Assembly: GCF_016805305.1 (NCBI RefSeq)
Contig: NZ_JAERQN010000004.1
Span: 372,001-436,000 of the forward strand
Source: Falsiroseomonas ponticola
Lineage (GTDB): Bacteria > Pseudomonadota > Alphaproteobacteria > Acetobacterales > Acetobacteraceae
DNA: 64,000 nucleotides
Direction of reading: 5' to 3'
A program made the translations under genes and the position numbers. Of this stretch, positions 1 through 11,659 are shown one piece after another (the stretch's first letter is position 1; the number at the start of each line of letters is the position of its first letter). Under the pieces are notes generated by a model. That model made no database searches. It worked only from the letters and a program-made list of their open reading frames with translations, and was not told the DNA's origin.

Positions 1-1695
1 GTCTCGCTCCCCGTCACCGCGCTCTACGCCAATCCGCAGGAGATCGAGAACCCGGCCGAGGCGGCGCGGCGCCTGGTGCGCGTGCTGCCGCAGCTGGATG
101 TGGAACGGCTGACCGCGCGGCTGTCCGGCGAACGGCAATTCGCCTATGTCGCCCGGGCGCTGACGCCGCGCGAACAGCAGGCGGTGAACTCGCTCGGCAT
201 CCCCGGGCTCTACTTCCAGCAGGCGGAGCGGCGGGTCTATCCGCAGGGGCGTTCGGCCGCCCATATCCTGGGCGGCGTCGATGTGGACGGCAACGGCACG
301 GCGGGCGTCGAGAAGTATTTCGACGAGCGGCTGCGCCTGCGGCGGGGCGACCAGCTGCGGCTTGCCATCGATGTGCGCGTGCAGCTGGCGCTGCGCGATT
401 CCGTGCAGCGCGCGATCACGGAGTTCAACGGCATCGGCGGCGCCGGCATCCTGATGGATGTCCAGACCGGCGAGGTGCTGGGCATGGTGTCGCTGCCGGA
501 TTTCGACCTGGCCGAGCCCGCGCGCATCGACAACACGCCGCAATCGCGGGAGGAGCAGGCGCAGAACCCGCGCTTCAACCGCGCGACCGTGGGCGTCTAT
601 GAGCCCGGCTCCACCTTCAAGCTGCTGACCACCGCGATGGCGCTGGAACTCGGCACGGTGAATGTGTGGGGCGGCTACGATGCGTCCCGCCCCATCCGCT
701 ACGGCCGCTTCACCATCAATGACTTCCGCGGCAAGAACCGCTGGCTGGCGGTGCCGGAGATCCTGGCCTACTCCTCCAACCTCGCCTCCGCCCACATGGC
801 CGCGGCCGTGGGGCCGCAGCGGCACCGCGACTTCATGGTCCGCATGGGCATGGGCAGCCGCCTGCCCGTGGAGCTGCCGGAGACGGCGGTGCCCCTGATC
901 CCGAGCCCGAACAACTGGCGCGAGATCAACACCATGACGATCGGCTTCGGCCACGGCATCTCCGTGACGCCGCTGCATGTCGTGACCGGCATCGCCGCCG
1001 TCGCCAATGGCGGCATCCTGCGCCCGCCGACCCTGATGGCGCGGGAGCCCGGCGTGGCGGTGGAGGGCACGCGGGTGCTGAGCGAGCGGACCTCCGACAC
1101 CATGCGCCGGCTGATGCGCCTGGTGGTCACGGAAGGGTCGGGCAAGAGCGCGGATGTCCCGGGCTACTTCGTCGGCGGCAAGACCGGCACGGCGCAGAAG
1201 ACCGGCCCGCGCGGCGGCTACCTGGAGAACAAGCGCATCGCGGCCTTCGTCGGCGCCTTCCCGATGAACGCGCCGCGCTACGCGCTTTACGTCATGGTGG
1301 ACGAGCCGAAGCCCAACGCGCGCAGCCAGGGCTATGCCACCGCCGGCTGGGTGGCGGCGCCGGCGGCGGGCATGGTCGTCCGCCAGGTCGCGCCCATCCT
1401 CGGCATGGCGCCGGAGACGGAGCGGATGGCGGAGATCCAGGCCTCCATCGCCATGCCGCTGCAGCCCGGGCGGCCACCGGCGGCGCGGCCGGCCGGCGCC
1501 CCTGCCCCCGCGGCGGCCCCGCCCGCCCGCCCGACGCCCGCCGTGCAGCCGGCGGCGCCCCCCGCCCCGCAACCCGCGCCGCGCGTGGCGCCCACCGCGC
1601 CGACCGCCGCCGCCCCCGCCCGCGCCGCGGAGGCCCCCAGGCCCGCCGCCGCGCCCCCCGCCGCGCAGCGGGAGGCGAGCCTTGCGCCCCGATGA
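1..1695 (+). CDS. ftsI: Peptidoglycan D,D-transpeptidase FtsI (PBP3), 5'-truncated by window edge
   Basis: Septal penicillin-binding protein that cross-links peptidoglycan at the division site. The reading frame is open from base 1, so the N-terminal membrane anchor and part of the dimerisation domain lie outside the window. The three transpeptidase motifs are visible: STFK (acylated serine) at 610-621, SSN at 772-780 and KTG at 1180-1188. After the catalytic domain comes a tail of roughly 80-85 residues, almost only Pro and Ala (about 1445-1692), which most FtsI proteins lack. murE starts 10 bp after the stop. The family call is firm; only the tail is odd. Confidence 0.95.
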   Translation, partial: VSLPVTALYANPQEIENPAEAARRLVRVLPQLDVERLTARLSGERQFAYVARALTPREQQAVNSLGIPGLYFQQAERRVYPQGRSAAHILGGVDVDGNGTAGVEKYFDERLRLRRGDQLRLAIDVRVQLALRDSVQRAITEFNGIGGAGILMDVQTGEVLGMVSLPDFDLAEPARIDNTPQSREEQAQNPRFNRATVGVYEPGSTFKLLTTAMALELGTVNVWGGYDASRPIRYGRFTINDFRGKNRWLAVPEILAYSSNLASAHMAAAVGPQRHRDFMVRMGMGSRLPVELPETAVPLIPSPNNWREINTMTIGFGHGISVTPLHVVTGIAAVANGGILRPPTLMAREPGVAVEGTRVLSERTSDTMRRLMRLVVTEGSGKSADVPGYFVGGKTGTAQKTGPRGGYLENKRIAAFVGAFPMNAPRYALYVMVDEPKPNARSQGYATAGWVAAPAAGMVVRQVAPILGMAPETERMAEIQASIAMPLQPGRPPAARPAGAPAPAAAPPARPTPAVQPAAPPAPQPAPRVAPTAPTAAAPARAAEAPRPAAAPPAAQREASLAPR

Positions 1696-1705
1696 CGGCC
1701 CGACC

Positions 1706-3184
1706 ATGCGCCCGCTTCCCGATCTCCTGCGCGGCGTGCCGGGCCTTGACCTGCCAGCGGGCCCGCTGCCCGCGATCGCGGGGCTGACGGCCGACAGCCG
1801 CCAGGTCAGGCCCGGCTTCCTCTTCGCCGCCCTGCCCGGCAGCCAGGCCGATGGCCGGCGCTTCATCGGCGCCGCGGTCGCCGCCGGCGCGGTGGCGGTG
1901 CTGGCGCCCGCCGGGACCGGCTGGCCGGACGGCATCCCTGCCCGGCCGATGATCCGGGCGGCCGACCCCCGCCGCGCCCTGGCGCAGCTGGCGGCGGGCT
2001 TCCATGGGCCGCAGCCCGCGACGCTGGTCGCGGTGACCGGCACCAACGGCAAGACCAGCACGGTCGATTTCCTCCGCCAGCTCTGGACGCTGGCCGGGGG
2101 CCGCGCGGGGTCGATGGGCACGCTCGGCCTGGTGGCGCCCGGCTTCCCGCCCGGGCCTTCCCTGACGACGCCGGACCCGGTGGCGCTGCATGGCACGCTC
2201 GCGGCGCTCGCCCGGGGCGGCGTCGAAGCCGTGGCGATGGAGGCATCCTCCCACGGGATCGAGCAGCGCCGGCTGGATGGCGTGGTGCTGGCGGCTGCCG
2301 GCTTCAGCAACCTGACGCGCGACCACCTCGACTACCACGGCAGCATGGCGGCCTATCGCGCCGCCAAGCTGCGGCTGTTCGACACGCTGCTGCCGGAAGG
2401 CGCCGCGGCGGTGGCGAATGCGGATATGGAGCCGGAGACGCTGGGCGCGCTGCGCGCCATCGCGGCGCGCCGGCACCTGCGCCTGCTGACGGTGGGCGAA
2501 GCCGGGGAGGCGCTGCGCCTGGCCGACCACGCCCCCCTGCCCGCCGGGCAGCGGATCCGGGTGGCGGGGATGGGCGAGGATCGGGAGGTCACGCTGCCCG
2601 TCCCGGGCCGCTTCCAGGCCGACAACGCGCTGATGGCCGCGGCGCTGGCGATCGCCACGGGCATGCCGGCGGGCCAGGCGCTGGACCTGCTTTCGGGCCT
2701 GCGTGGCGTGCGGGGCCGGATGGAACTGGCGGCCCGGCTGCCGAATGGCGCCGCCGTCTATGTGGACTACGCCCATACGCCGGATGCGCTGGAACGGCTG
2801 CTGGTGGCGCTTCGGCCCCATGTGGCGCCGGGCGCGCGGCTGCATGTGCTGTTCGGCGCCGGCGGTGACCGGGACCCGGGCAAGCGGCCGCTGATGGGCG
2901 CGGCCTGCGCCCGCTTCGCCGATCGCTGCTGGGTGACGGATGACAACCCGCGCAGCGAGGATCCGGCCGCCATCCGCGCCGCGGTGCTGGCCGGCTGCCC
3001 GGGCGGGATCGATGCCGGGGACCGGCACGCCGCCATCGCGCTGGCGCTGTCCGACCTCGGCCCCGGCGATGTGCTGGCCGTGGCAGGCAAGGGGCATGAA
3101 AGCGGGCAGACCATCGGCGGCGTGACGCTGCCCTTCGACGACGCCGAGGTCGTGCGCGGCCTGGCCGGGGATGTGGCGGCATGA
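1706..3184 (+). CDS. murE: UDP-MurNAc-L-Ala-D-Glu:meso-diaminopimelate ligase MurE
   Basis: Cytoplasmic ATP-dependent Mur ligase adding the third stem-peptide residue. The 492-residue product begins MRPLPDLLRG. The frame is open far upstream inside ftsI, but this ATG lies just past the ftsI stop and gives the usual family length. The P-loop VTGTNGKTS is present near residue 110. DNPR at 2942-2953 is the signature associated with meso-diaminopimelate rather than lysine specificity. The stop overlaps the murF start in an ATGA at 3181-3184. Confidence 0.95.
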   Translation: MRPLPDLLRGVPGLDLPAGPLPAIAGLTADSRQVRPGFLFAALPGSQADGRRFIGAAVAAGAVAVLAPAGTGWPDGIPARPMIRAADPRRALAQLAAGFHGPQPATLVAVTGTNGKTSTVDFLRQLWTLAGGRAGSMGTLGLVAPGFPPGPSLTTPDPVALHGTLAALARGGVEAVAMEASSHGIEQRRLDGVVLAAAGFSNLTRDHLDYHGSMAAYRAAKLRLFDTLLPEGAAAVANADMEPETLGALRAIAARRHLRLLTVGEAGEALRLADHAPLPAGQRIRVAGMGEDREVTLPVPGRFQADNALMAAALAIATGMPAGQALDLLSGLRGVRGRMELAARLPNGAAVYVDYAHTPDALERLLVALRPHVAPGARLHVLFGAGGDRDPGKRPLMGAACARFADRCWVTDDNPRSEDPAAIRAAVLAGCPGGIDAGDRHAAIALALSDLGPGDVLAVAGKGHESGQTIGGVTLPFDDAEVVRGLAGDVAA

Positions 3185-4547
3185 GCATGCTGTGGGACAG
3201 CGCCGGGCTGCGGGACGCCACGGGTGGCACGATCGGCGCCGATGTCGCGATCACCGGCGTGTCGATCGACAGCCGCTCCGCCGGGCCGGGGGACCTGTTC
3301 ATCGCGCTGCGCGACGCGCGGGACGGGCATGATTTCGTGGCGGATGCGCTGGGCCGCGGGGCGGCCGCCGCCATGGTGGACCGGGACCCCGCGGGTGTAC
3401 CGCCCGGGGCGGCCCTGCTGCGGGTGGGCGACACGCTGGCGGGGCTGACGGCGCTGGGCGATGCCGGGCGCCGGCGCGCCACCGGGCGCTTCGCCGGGGT
3501 GACCGGCAGCGTCGGCAAGACGACGACGAAGGAGATGCTGCGGGCTGCCCTGTCGGTGCAGGGGCCGACCCATGCGGCGGTCGCGAGCTACAACAACCAT
3601 TGGGGCGTGCCGCTGACGCTGGCGCGCATGCCCGCCGGCAGCGCCTTCGGCATCATCGAGATCGGCATGAACCATCCCGGGGAGATCGCGCCGCTGGCGC
3701 GGCTCGCCCGGCCGCATGTCACGGCCATCACGGCGATCGAGGCCGCGCATATCGGCCATATGGGCAGCCTGGAGGCGATCGCGCGGGAGAAGGGCTCCAT
3801 CATGGAGGGCCTGCTGCCCGGCGGCATCGCCGTGCTGCCGGCCGAGAGCCCCTTCCTGCCCCTGCTGCGCGACCTGGCCCAGGGGGCGGCCGTGATGACC
3901 TTCGGCGCCGGGGGCGATGCCCGCGCCACGGGGATGGAGCCCGATGCCGAGGGCACCACCATCACCGCCGACATCGCGGGCCGCGTGCTGCGCTTCCGGC
4001 TCGGCACCCCCGGGCTGCACATGGCGCGCAACGCCATCGCCGCGCTGGCGGTGGTGCAGGCGCTGGGCGCGGATGTGGCGGCCGCGGCGGCCGCGCTGGC
4101 CGATTTCCGGGCCCTGGCCGGGCGGGGCGACCGGCAGCGGATCCGCACCCCCGATGGCGGCAGCGCCACCCTGCTGGACGAGGCCTATAACGGCCAGCCC
4201 CCCTCCATGCGCGCCGCGCTCGCCCTGCTGAAGCTGCTGCCGGCGCGGCGGCGGGTCGCGGTGCTGGGCCAGATGGGGGAGCTCGGCGACTTCGCGGTGG
4301 CCGAGCATGCCGCGCTCGGGCCGCATATCGCGGAATCCGCGGATCTGGTCTTCGCCTGCGGCCCATTGATGCAGCACGCCCTGGCTGCCATTCCCGCCGC
4401 CCTGCAAGGGGGCTGGGCCCCCACGTCACGGGACCTCGTCCCCCTCGTCCTCGACGCGCTGCGCGACGGCGATGCGATCCTCGTCAAGGGCAGCCTGGCC
4501 ACGGGCATGAAGACCGTGGTGCAGGCGCTGACCGAAAGTGCTTCCCG

Positions 4548-4551
<4 letters not shown>
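3181..4551 (+). CDS. murF: UDP-MurNAc-tripeptide:D-Ala-D-Ala ligase MurF
   Basis: Adds D-Ala-D-Ala to the UDP-MurNAc tripeptide, completing the soluble pentapeptide precursor. The product is 456 residues, normal for the family. It has the Mur ligase P-loop ([15 protein letters not shown], about residues 109-123), the central-domain [10 protein letters not shown] motif, and the LLDEAYN segment that opens the C-terminal domain. The gene overlaps both neighbours by 4 bp (ATGA at 3181 and 4548), so it is likely translationally coupled within the dcw operon. The D-Ala-D-Ala substrate would come from ddl further along. Confidence 0.95.
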
Positions 4552-5632
<1,081 letters not shown>

Positions 5633-5636
<4 letters not shown>

Positions 5637-7012
5637 GCGATTTCCGCCCCTTCGCCGGAGAGCGCATCGCCGTGGTCGGCCTGGGCAAGGCCGGGCTGCC
5701 GGCGGCCGCGCGCCTGGCGGCCTGGGGGGCGGAGGTGACGTGCTGGGATGACCGGGCGGAGGGACGCCAGGCGGCGGAGGCGGCGGGTTTCACGCTGCGC
5801 GACCCCTCGGCCGGGCCCTTCACCCAGGATGCGCTGCTGCTGTCGCCCGGCATCCCGCATACGCTGCCGAAGCCGCACCCGGCCGCGGAGCACGCGCGGG
5901 CGGCGGGGCGGCCGATCCTGTGTGACGTGGAATACCTGTTCCGGGCGGTGCGCGCGGCGGGCAGCGCGGCGCGCTTCGTGGGCATCACGGGCACCAACGG
6001 CAAGTCCACCACGACGGCTCTGCTGCACCACCTGCTGGTGGGCGCGGGGCGGGTGTCCGAGGTGGGGGGCAATCTCGGCCCGGCGGCACTCGGCCTCAAC
6101 ATGTTGGGGTCGGAGGGGACCTACACCCTCGAAATGTCGTCGTACAGCTTGGAGCGAATCGCGACCGTCGGGTTCAACGTGGGGGTTATGCTGAACCTCA
6201 GCCCCGATCATCTCGACCGCCATGGCAGCATGGCCGGCTATGCCGCTGCGAAGGCGAATGTCTTCGCGCGCCAGGGCCGGGACGACGTCGCGGTGCTGGG
6301 GCAGGATGATGACTGGTCCAGGGGCATGGCGCGCGCGGTGACGGCGCGGCTGGTGCCGGTTTCGGGCCTGCGGGCCGTGCCGGGCGGGGTCTGGGCGGCC
6401 GGGCCCCTGCTGCGGGACGAGGCGGGGACGATCGCGGATCTGCGGGACGCGCCCGCCCTGCCGGGCACGCACAACGCCCAGAACGCGGCCGCCGCCACCG
6501 CGGCGGCGCTGGCGCTGGGGCTGGACCGGGGCGGGATCGCCGCGGGCCTCGCCAGCTTTCCGGGCCTGCCGCACCGGCAGGAGCGGGTGGGCGGCCTGCG
6601 CGGCGTGGTCTTCGTGAACGACAGCAAGGCGACCAATGCGGACAGCGCGGCGCGGGCGCTGGCGTCCTATGGCCGCGTCGTCTGGATCGCGGGCGGCATC
6701 GCGAAGGAGGGGGGCATCGAAAGCCTGGCGCCCTTCTTCCCACGCATCGCGCGGGCCATCCTGATCGGGCGCGATGCGCCGGCCTTCGCCGCCACGCTGG
6801 CGGCGCATGGCGTGGCGCATGAGGTGGCGGGCACGCTGGATGCGGCCTTGCCGGCGGCGGCGGCGGCGGCCTTCGCGGGCGCAGCACCGGTGGTGCTGCT
6901 GTCCCCGGCCTGCGCTTCCTTCGACCAGTTCAGCGGCTTCGACGCGCGCGGCGACCGCTTCCGCGCCCTGGTGCAGGCCATGGGCGCCACCGATATCGGG
7001 AGGGCGGCATGA
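5633..7012 (+). CDS. murD: UDP-MurNAc-L-alanine:D-glutamate ligase MurD
   Basis: Cytoplasmic Mur ligase adding D-glutamate, the second residue of the stem peptide. The 459-residue product has an N-terminal Rossmann-like UDP-binding segment ([15 protein letters not shown], about residues 12-26), the P-loop [14 protein letters not shown] near residue 119, and the [12 protein letters not shown] motif typical of MurD around residue 324. The start overlaps the mraY stop by 4 bp, and the stop overlaps the ftsW start in an ATGA at 7009. Confidence 0.95.
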
Positions 7013-8142
7013 TCCAGGTTTCACGCGCCGATACCTCGACCCTCGGCCGCTGGTGGTGGACGGTCGATCGCTGGACGCTGGCGGCGCTGCTGGCGCTGAT
7101 CGGCTTCGGCTACGTGATGATGCTGGCCGCGAGCCCGGCGGTGGCGGAGCGCATCGGCGCATCGTCGCGCAACATGTTCTTCCTGCGCCAGATCTTCTAC
7201 CTGGCCATGGCGGCGGCCGTGCTGATCGCGGTGTCCATGCTTTCGGTGAAGCAGGTGCGCCTGCTCGCCTGGGTCGGGCTGATCGGCGCCATCGGGATGG
7301 TGGCGGCGACGCTGCTGATCGGCGTCGAGATCAAGGGCGCGCGGCGCTGGATCGCGCTGCCGGGGCTGGGTTCGCTGCAGCCGTCGGAGTTCCTCAAGCC
7401 CTGCTTCGCCGTGGTGGCGGCCTGGCTGATCGCGGAAGGCAAGCTGAACGGGCGCTGGGGCGCGACGCTGCTCGTGCTCGGCATCTTCGTCGTCATCGCG
7501 GGGCTGCTGAAGGGGCAGCCCGATATCGGCATGCTGCTGGTGGTGACGGCCGTCTTCTTCGCGCAGTTCTTCGTGGCGGGGCTGAACCTGTTCATCGTGG
7601 GCTTCTTCGGCGCGGCCGGCGTGGCGCTGGCGGGGCTCGCCTACATGATCTTCCCGCACGTCCAGTCGCGCGTGCACCGCTTCCTCGACCCCGCCGCGGG
7701 CGACAACTACCAGGTGACGGTCGCGCTGGAGGCCTTCGGGCATGGCGGGCTGCTGGGCCGCGGCCCCGGCGAGGGGCGCGTGAAGAACGTGCTGCCGGAC
7801 GCGCATGCGGACTTCGTCTTCGCCGTGGCCGGGGAGGAATTCGGCCTGGTGGTCTGCCTGCTGATCCTCGGCCTGTTCGCCTTCGTGGTCGTGCGCGGGC
7901 TGATCCGGCTGCTGGGGGAGATGGACCTTTTCGTCGTGCTCGCCTCCGCGGGGCTGCTGACGCAGTTCGGGCTGCAGGCCTTCGTCAACATGGCGTCGTC
8001 GCTGCACCTGATCCCGACCAAGGGGATGACGCTGCCCTTCGTCAGCTATGGCGGGTCCTCCGTGCTCGCCATCGCGCTCGGCATGGGCATGCTGCTGGCG
8101 CTGACGCGCAAGCGCCTGTCCCGCGCCGAGGAAGATCGATGA
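7009..8142 (+). CDS. ftsW: SEDS-family peptidoglycan glycosyltransferase FtsW
   Basis: Polytopic SEDS protein that polymerises lipid II at the septum with FtsI. The product is 377 residues with about ten hydrophobic helices. Conserved stretches include LKGQPDIGM, the GRGPGEG loop followed by PDAHADFVFAVAGEE, and PFVSYGGSS near the C-terminus. Position in the dcw cluster and association with ftsI favour FtsW over RodA. ATGA overlaps couple it to murD and murG. Confidence 0.94.
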   Translation: MIQVSRADTSTLGRWWWTVDRWTLAALLALIGFGYVMMLAASPAVAERIGASSRNMFFLRQIFYLAMAAAVLIAVSMLSVKQVRLLAWVGLIGAIGMVAATLLIGVEIKGARRWIALPGLGSLQPSEFLKPCFAVVAAWLIAEGKLNGRWGATLLVLGIFVVIAGLLKGQPDIGMLLVVTAVFFAQFFVAGLNLFIVGFFGAAGVALAGLAYMIFPHVQSRVHRFLDPAAGDNYQVTVALEAFGHGGLLGRGPGEGRVKNVLPDAHADFVFAVAGEEFGLVVCLLILGLFAFVVVRGLIRLLGEMDLFVVLASAGLLTQFGLQAFVNMASSLHLIPTKGMTLPFVSYGGSSVLAIALGMGMLLALTRKRLSRAEEDR

Positions 8143-9302
8143 GAGGCCCCGCGGTGCGCCCCATCGTCATCGCCGCCGGCGGCACCGGCGGGCATCTCTT
8201 CCCGGCCGAGGCCCTGGCGGCGGAGCTGCTGGCGCGCGGGGAGCGGATCGCGCTGATGACGGATGCGCGCAGCGCGGCCTTCGAAAGCCCGGCCTTCAGC
8301 AATGCGGAGCGCTTCGTGCTGCGCGGATCCGGCATCGCGGGGCGCGGCGTGAAGGGCGCGGCCAAGGGCGCGCTGGCGCTGGCGGCCGGCACGCTGGAGG
8401 CGCGGCGCATCCTGACGCGCATCGATGCCTCCGCGGTCGTCGGCTTCGGCGGCTATCCCTCCGTCCCGCCCCTGATCGCGGCACGCACCCTGCCGCGGGC
8501 GACGCGCCCGGCGACGGCGCTGCATGAGCAGAACGCGGTGCTCGGCCGCGCGAACCGGCTGCTGGCACCGGGGGCCGACCTGCTGGCGCTGTCGGTGCCG
8601 GATACGGCGAAGGTGCCGTCCTCCGCCCATGCCGAGGTGGTCGGCAACCCGGTGCGCCCGGCGCTGGCCGCCCTGGCGGGAGAGGTCTACACGGCGCCGG
8701 CGGAGGAGGGTGTGATCCGCCTGCTCGTGCTGGGCGGCAGCCTGGGTGCGCGAATCTTCGCCGATGTCGTACCCGCCGCCGTGGCGCTGCTGCCGGAGGC
8801 GCTGCGCCAGCGCCTGGTGGTGACGCAGCAGACGCGCGCCGAGGACCTGCCGCGCGTCGAGACCGCGTATCGGGAGGCCGGCGTGCCGGCGGACCTTTCC
8901 CCCTTCTTCGGCAATATCGCGACGCGGCTGGCGATGGCGCATCTGGTCGTGGCGCGGGCCGGTGCCTCCACTGTCGCGGAACTCGCCTGCGCAGGGCGGC
9001 CCTCCGTGCTGGTGCCGCTGCCGCATGCGATCGACGACCATCAGACCGCCAACGGAAGGTCGCTGGACAGCGCGGGCGCGGCGTGGCTCATGCGCCAGCC
9101 GGACTTCACGCCGGATGCGCTGGCCAGGCAGCTGACGGCGATGTTCTCCAACCCGCCCGTGCTCGCGCGCGCGGCGGCGGCGGCCTCTCGCCTCGCGCGG
9201 CCCGACGCGGCGCGGCGGCTGGCCGACCTTGTGCTGAACCTGACCACCCGCGCCGAGCCGCGCGAATTGACGCGCATCGATGCGCGGCCGGAGTCCCGCT
9301 AG
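8139..9302 (+). CDS. murG: Lipid II synthase (GlcNAc transferase) MurG
   Basis: Peripheral membrane glycosyltransferase adding GlcNAc to lipid I. The product is 387 residues from the ATG of the ATGA overlap with ftsW at 8139; the frame is open much further upstream inside ftsW but without MurG character there. The donor/lipid-carrier glycine loop AAGGTGGHLFPA is at the N-terminus. LGGSLGARIF opens the second Rossmann half, and the UDP-GlcNAc-binding region VARAGASTVAEL follows near residue 270. The TAG stop directly abuts the murC ATG. Confidence 0.95.
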   Translation: MRGPAVRPIVIAAGGTGGHLFPAEALAAELLARGERIALMTDARSAAFESPAFSNAERFVLRGSGIAGRGVKGAAKGALALAAGTLEARRILTRIDASAVVGFGGYPSVPPLIAARTLPRATRPATALHEQNAVLGRANRLLAPGADLLALSVPDTAKVPSSAHAEVVGNPVRPALAALAGEVYTAPAEEGVIRLLVLGGSLGARIFADVVPAAVALLPEALRQRLVVTQQTRAEDLPRVETAYREAGVPADLSPFFGNIATRLAMAHLVVARAGASTVAELACAGRPSVLVPLPHAIDDHQTANGRSLDSAGAAWLMRQPDFTPDALARQLTAMFSNPPVLARAAAAASRLARPDAARRLADLVLNLTTRAEPRELTRIDARPESR

Positions 9303-10745
9303 ATGCGCGCCCTTCCCCTCTCGATCGGCCCCATCCACTTCGTCGGCATCGGCGGCATCGGCATGTCCGGCATCGCGGAGGTGCTGCACAACCTCGGCTA
9401 CACGGTGCAGGGCAGCGACATCGCGGAGGGCTACAACGTCACGCGCCTCCGCGATGCCGGGATTCCCGTGATGGTGGGGCATGACGCGGCCAATCTGGGT
9501 GGTGCGCAGGTCGTCGTCGTCTCCACCGCGGTGAAGCGGGACAATCCGGAGGTGCAGGCGGCCCGCGCGCGGCTGATCCCGGTGGTGCGGCGGGCGGAGA
9601 TGCTGGCCGAGCTGATGCGGCTGAAATGGGCAGTCGCGATCGGCGGCACCCATGGCAAGACGACGACGACCAGCCTTGTCGCCGCGGTGCTGGAGGCTGC
9701 CAAGCTCGATCCCACCGTCATCAATGGCGGCATCATCAACGCCTATGGCACCAACACGCGCCTCGGCTCCGGCGACTGGATGGTGGTGGAGGCGGATGAG
9801 AGCGACGGGTCCTTCCTGAAGCTGCCCGCCGTCTGCGCCGTGGTCACCAACATGGACCCCGAGCACCTGGACCATTGGGGGACCGAGGAGGCGATGAAGG
9901 AGGGCTACGCCCAGTTCGTCGGCAACATCCCCTTCTACGGCTTCGCCGTGCTCTGCGCTGATCATCCGGAGGTGCAGGCCATGATCCCGCGCCTGTCGGA
10001 TCGCCGCATCATCACCTACGGCTTCTCGCCCCAGGCGGATGTCCGCGCGGAGAAGCTGATCACGGACCGGATGGGTGCCACCTTCGAGGTCGCCGTGCGG
10101 GACCGCGCCACGGGCCGCAGCCGCACGCTGAAGCCGATGCGCCTGCCGATGCTGGGCAGCCACAACGTCCAGAACGCGCTGGCCGCGGTCGCCATCGGCG
10201 TCGAGATGGATATCGACGAGGGCACGATCCGCACCGCGCTGATGGGCTTCAAGGGCGTGAAGCGCCGCTTCACCCGCACGGGCGAGGCCGGCGGCATCAC
10301 GGTGATCGACGATTACGGCCACCACCCCGTGGAGATCGCGGCGGTGCTGAAGGCCGCGCGGCAGGCCGGCGCGCGGGATGTCGTCGCCATCGTGCAGCCG
10401 CACCGCTATTCGCGCCTGGCCTCGCTGTTCGAGGAATTCTGCGCCTGCATGAACGATGCGGGCACGGTGATCGTGGCCGATGTCTATGCCGCGGGCGAAC
10501 AGCCGATCCCGGGCGTCGATCGCGATGCGCTGGTCGAGGGGCTGCGCGCGCGCGGGCACCGTTCCGTCGTGCCGCTGCCGGGGCCGGACAGCCTGGCGGA
10601 GATGGTGAACGCCATCGCGCGGCCGGGCGACTACGTGGTGTGCCTCGGCGCGGGGAACATCACGACCTGGGCGCATGCGCTGCCGGACCAGCTGACGGCG
10701 CTTCAGTCCCGCACCAGGCCGCGCCTGGTGGGTGGCAGCAAGTGA
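9303..10745 (+). CDS. murC: UDP-MurNAc:L-alanine ligase MurC
   Basis: First Mur ligase, adding L-alanine to UDP-MurNAc. The product is 480 residues. The N-terminal fold starts with [16 protein letters not shown], and the P-loop is [14 protein letters not shown] near residue 120. The C-terminal domain carries [12 protein letters not shown] and VQPHRYSR, both standard for MurC. It starts with zero spacing after murG, and its stop overlaps a possible GTG start of murB. Confidence 0.96.
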   Translation: MRALPLSIGPIHFVGIGGIGMSGIAEVLHNLGYTVQGSDIAEGYNVTRLRDAGIPVMVGHDAANLGGAQVVVVSTAVKRDNPEVQAARARLIPVVRRAEMLAELMRLKWAVAIGGTHGKTTTTSLVAAVLEAAKLDPTVINGGIINAYGTNTRLGSGDWMVVEADESDGSFLKLPAVCAVVTNMDPEHLDHWGTEEAMKEGYAQFVGNIPFYGFAVLCADHPEVQAMIPRLSDRRIITYGFSPQADVRAEKLITDRMGATFEVAVRDRATGRSRTLKPMRLPMLGSHNVQNALAAVAIGVEMDIDEGTIRTALMGFKGVKRRFTRTGEAGGITVIDDYGHHPVEIAAVLKAARQAGARDVVAIVQPHRYSRLASLFEEFCACMNDAGTVIVADVYAAGEQPIPGVDRDALVEGLRARGHRSVVPLPGPDSLAEMVNAIARPGDYVVCLGAGNITTWAHALPDQLTALQSRTRPRLVGGSK

Positions 10746-10750
10746 TTGTC

Positions 10751-11659
10751 ATGGCGGATATGCGCGGCCTGGCCACGCTGCCGCCGATCCGCGGCCGCGT
10801 GCAGCGCGATGCGGCGCTGGCGCCCTCCACCTGGTTCCGCGTGGGCGGGCCGGCGGAATGGCTGGTGCGGCCCGCGGATGTGGACGACCTGCTGCTGCTG
10901 CTGCGCGACCTGCCGGAGAGCGTGCCGCTGACCATCATCGGCGCGGCCTCCAACCTCATCATCCGCGATGGCGGCGTGCGGGGCGTGGTGGTCCGGCTGG
11001 GCGGCAAGGCCTTCGGTGGGATCGCCATCGACGGCGATGGCATCGTCGCGGGCGCGGCAGCGCTGGACGCCGTGGTGGCGGAGCATGCGGCGGCCGGCGG
11101 GCTGGCGGGCCTCGAGTTCCTGAGCGGCATCCCGGGCGCCATCGGCGGCGCGGTCGCCATGAATGCCGGCGCCTACGGCGCGGAAGTGAAGGATGTGCTG
11201 GACTGGGCGGAGGTGGCGACGCCGGCTGGCCTGGTCCGCATGGCGGCGGCGGAGTTCGCCTTCGCCTATCGCATGGCGGCGCTGCCGGCGCGCGGCGTCG
11301 TGGTGCGCGCGCGCTTCCACGCGCGGCCCGACGATGCGGGTGCCATCGCGGCGCGGATGGCGGAAATCCGCACGGCGCGAGAGGCGACGCAGCCCGTCCG
11401 CGCCCGCACGGGCGGCTCCACCTTCAAGAACCCGCCGGGCGCCAAGGCCTGGGCGCTGGTCGATGCCGCGGGCTGCCGCGGGCTGATGCGCGGCGGCGCG
11501 CAGGTCAGCGAGAAGCACACGAACTTCCTCCTCAACCTCGGCGGCGCCACGGCCGCCGACATCGAGGGGCTGGGCGAGGAGGTGCGCGCGCGCGTCCTCG
11601 CCACCAGCGGCGTTGCGCTGGAATGGGAAATCAAGCGGATCGGCGAGGTCGCGCCATGA
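10751..11659 (+). CDS. murB: UDP-N-acetylenolpyruvylglucosamine reductase MurB
   Basis: FAD-dependent reductase completing UDP-MurNAc synthesis. From ATG 10751 the product is 302 residues. A GTG at 10742 that overlaps the murC stop (GTGA) would add three residues and is equally plausible. FAD-binding segments include LTIIGAASNLIIRDGG and LSGIPGAIGGAVAMNAG. RTGGSTFKNP contains the serine that donates a proton during reduction, and VSEKHTNFLLN lies near the C-terminus. An ATGA at 11656 couples it to ddl. Confidence 0.94.
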   Translation: MADMRGLATLPPIRGRVQRDAALAPSTWFRVGGPAEWLVRPADVDDLLLLLRDLPESVPLTIIGAASNLIIRDGGVRGVVVRLGGKAFGGIAIDGDGIVAGAAALDAVVAEHAAAGGLAGLEFLSGIPGAIGGAVAMNAGAYGAEVKDVLDWAEVATPAGLVRMAAAEFAFAYRMAALPARGVVVRARFHARPDDAGAIAARMAEIRTAREATQPVRARTGGSTFKNPPGAKAWALVDAAGCRGLMRGGAQVSEKHTNFLLNLGGATAADIEGLGEEVRARVLATSGVALEWEIKRIGEVAP

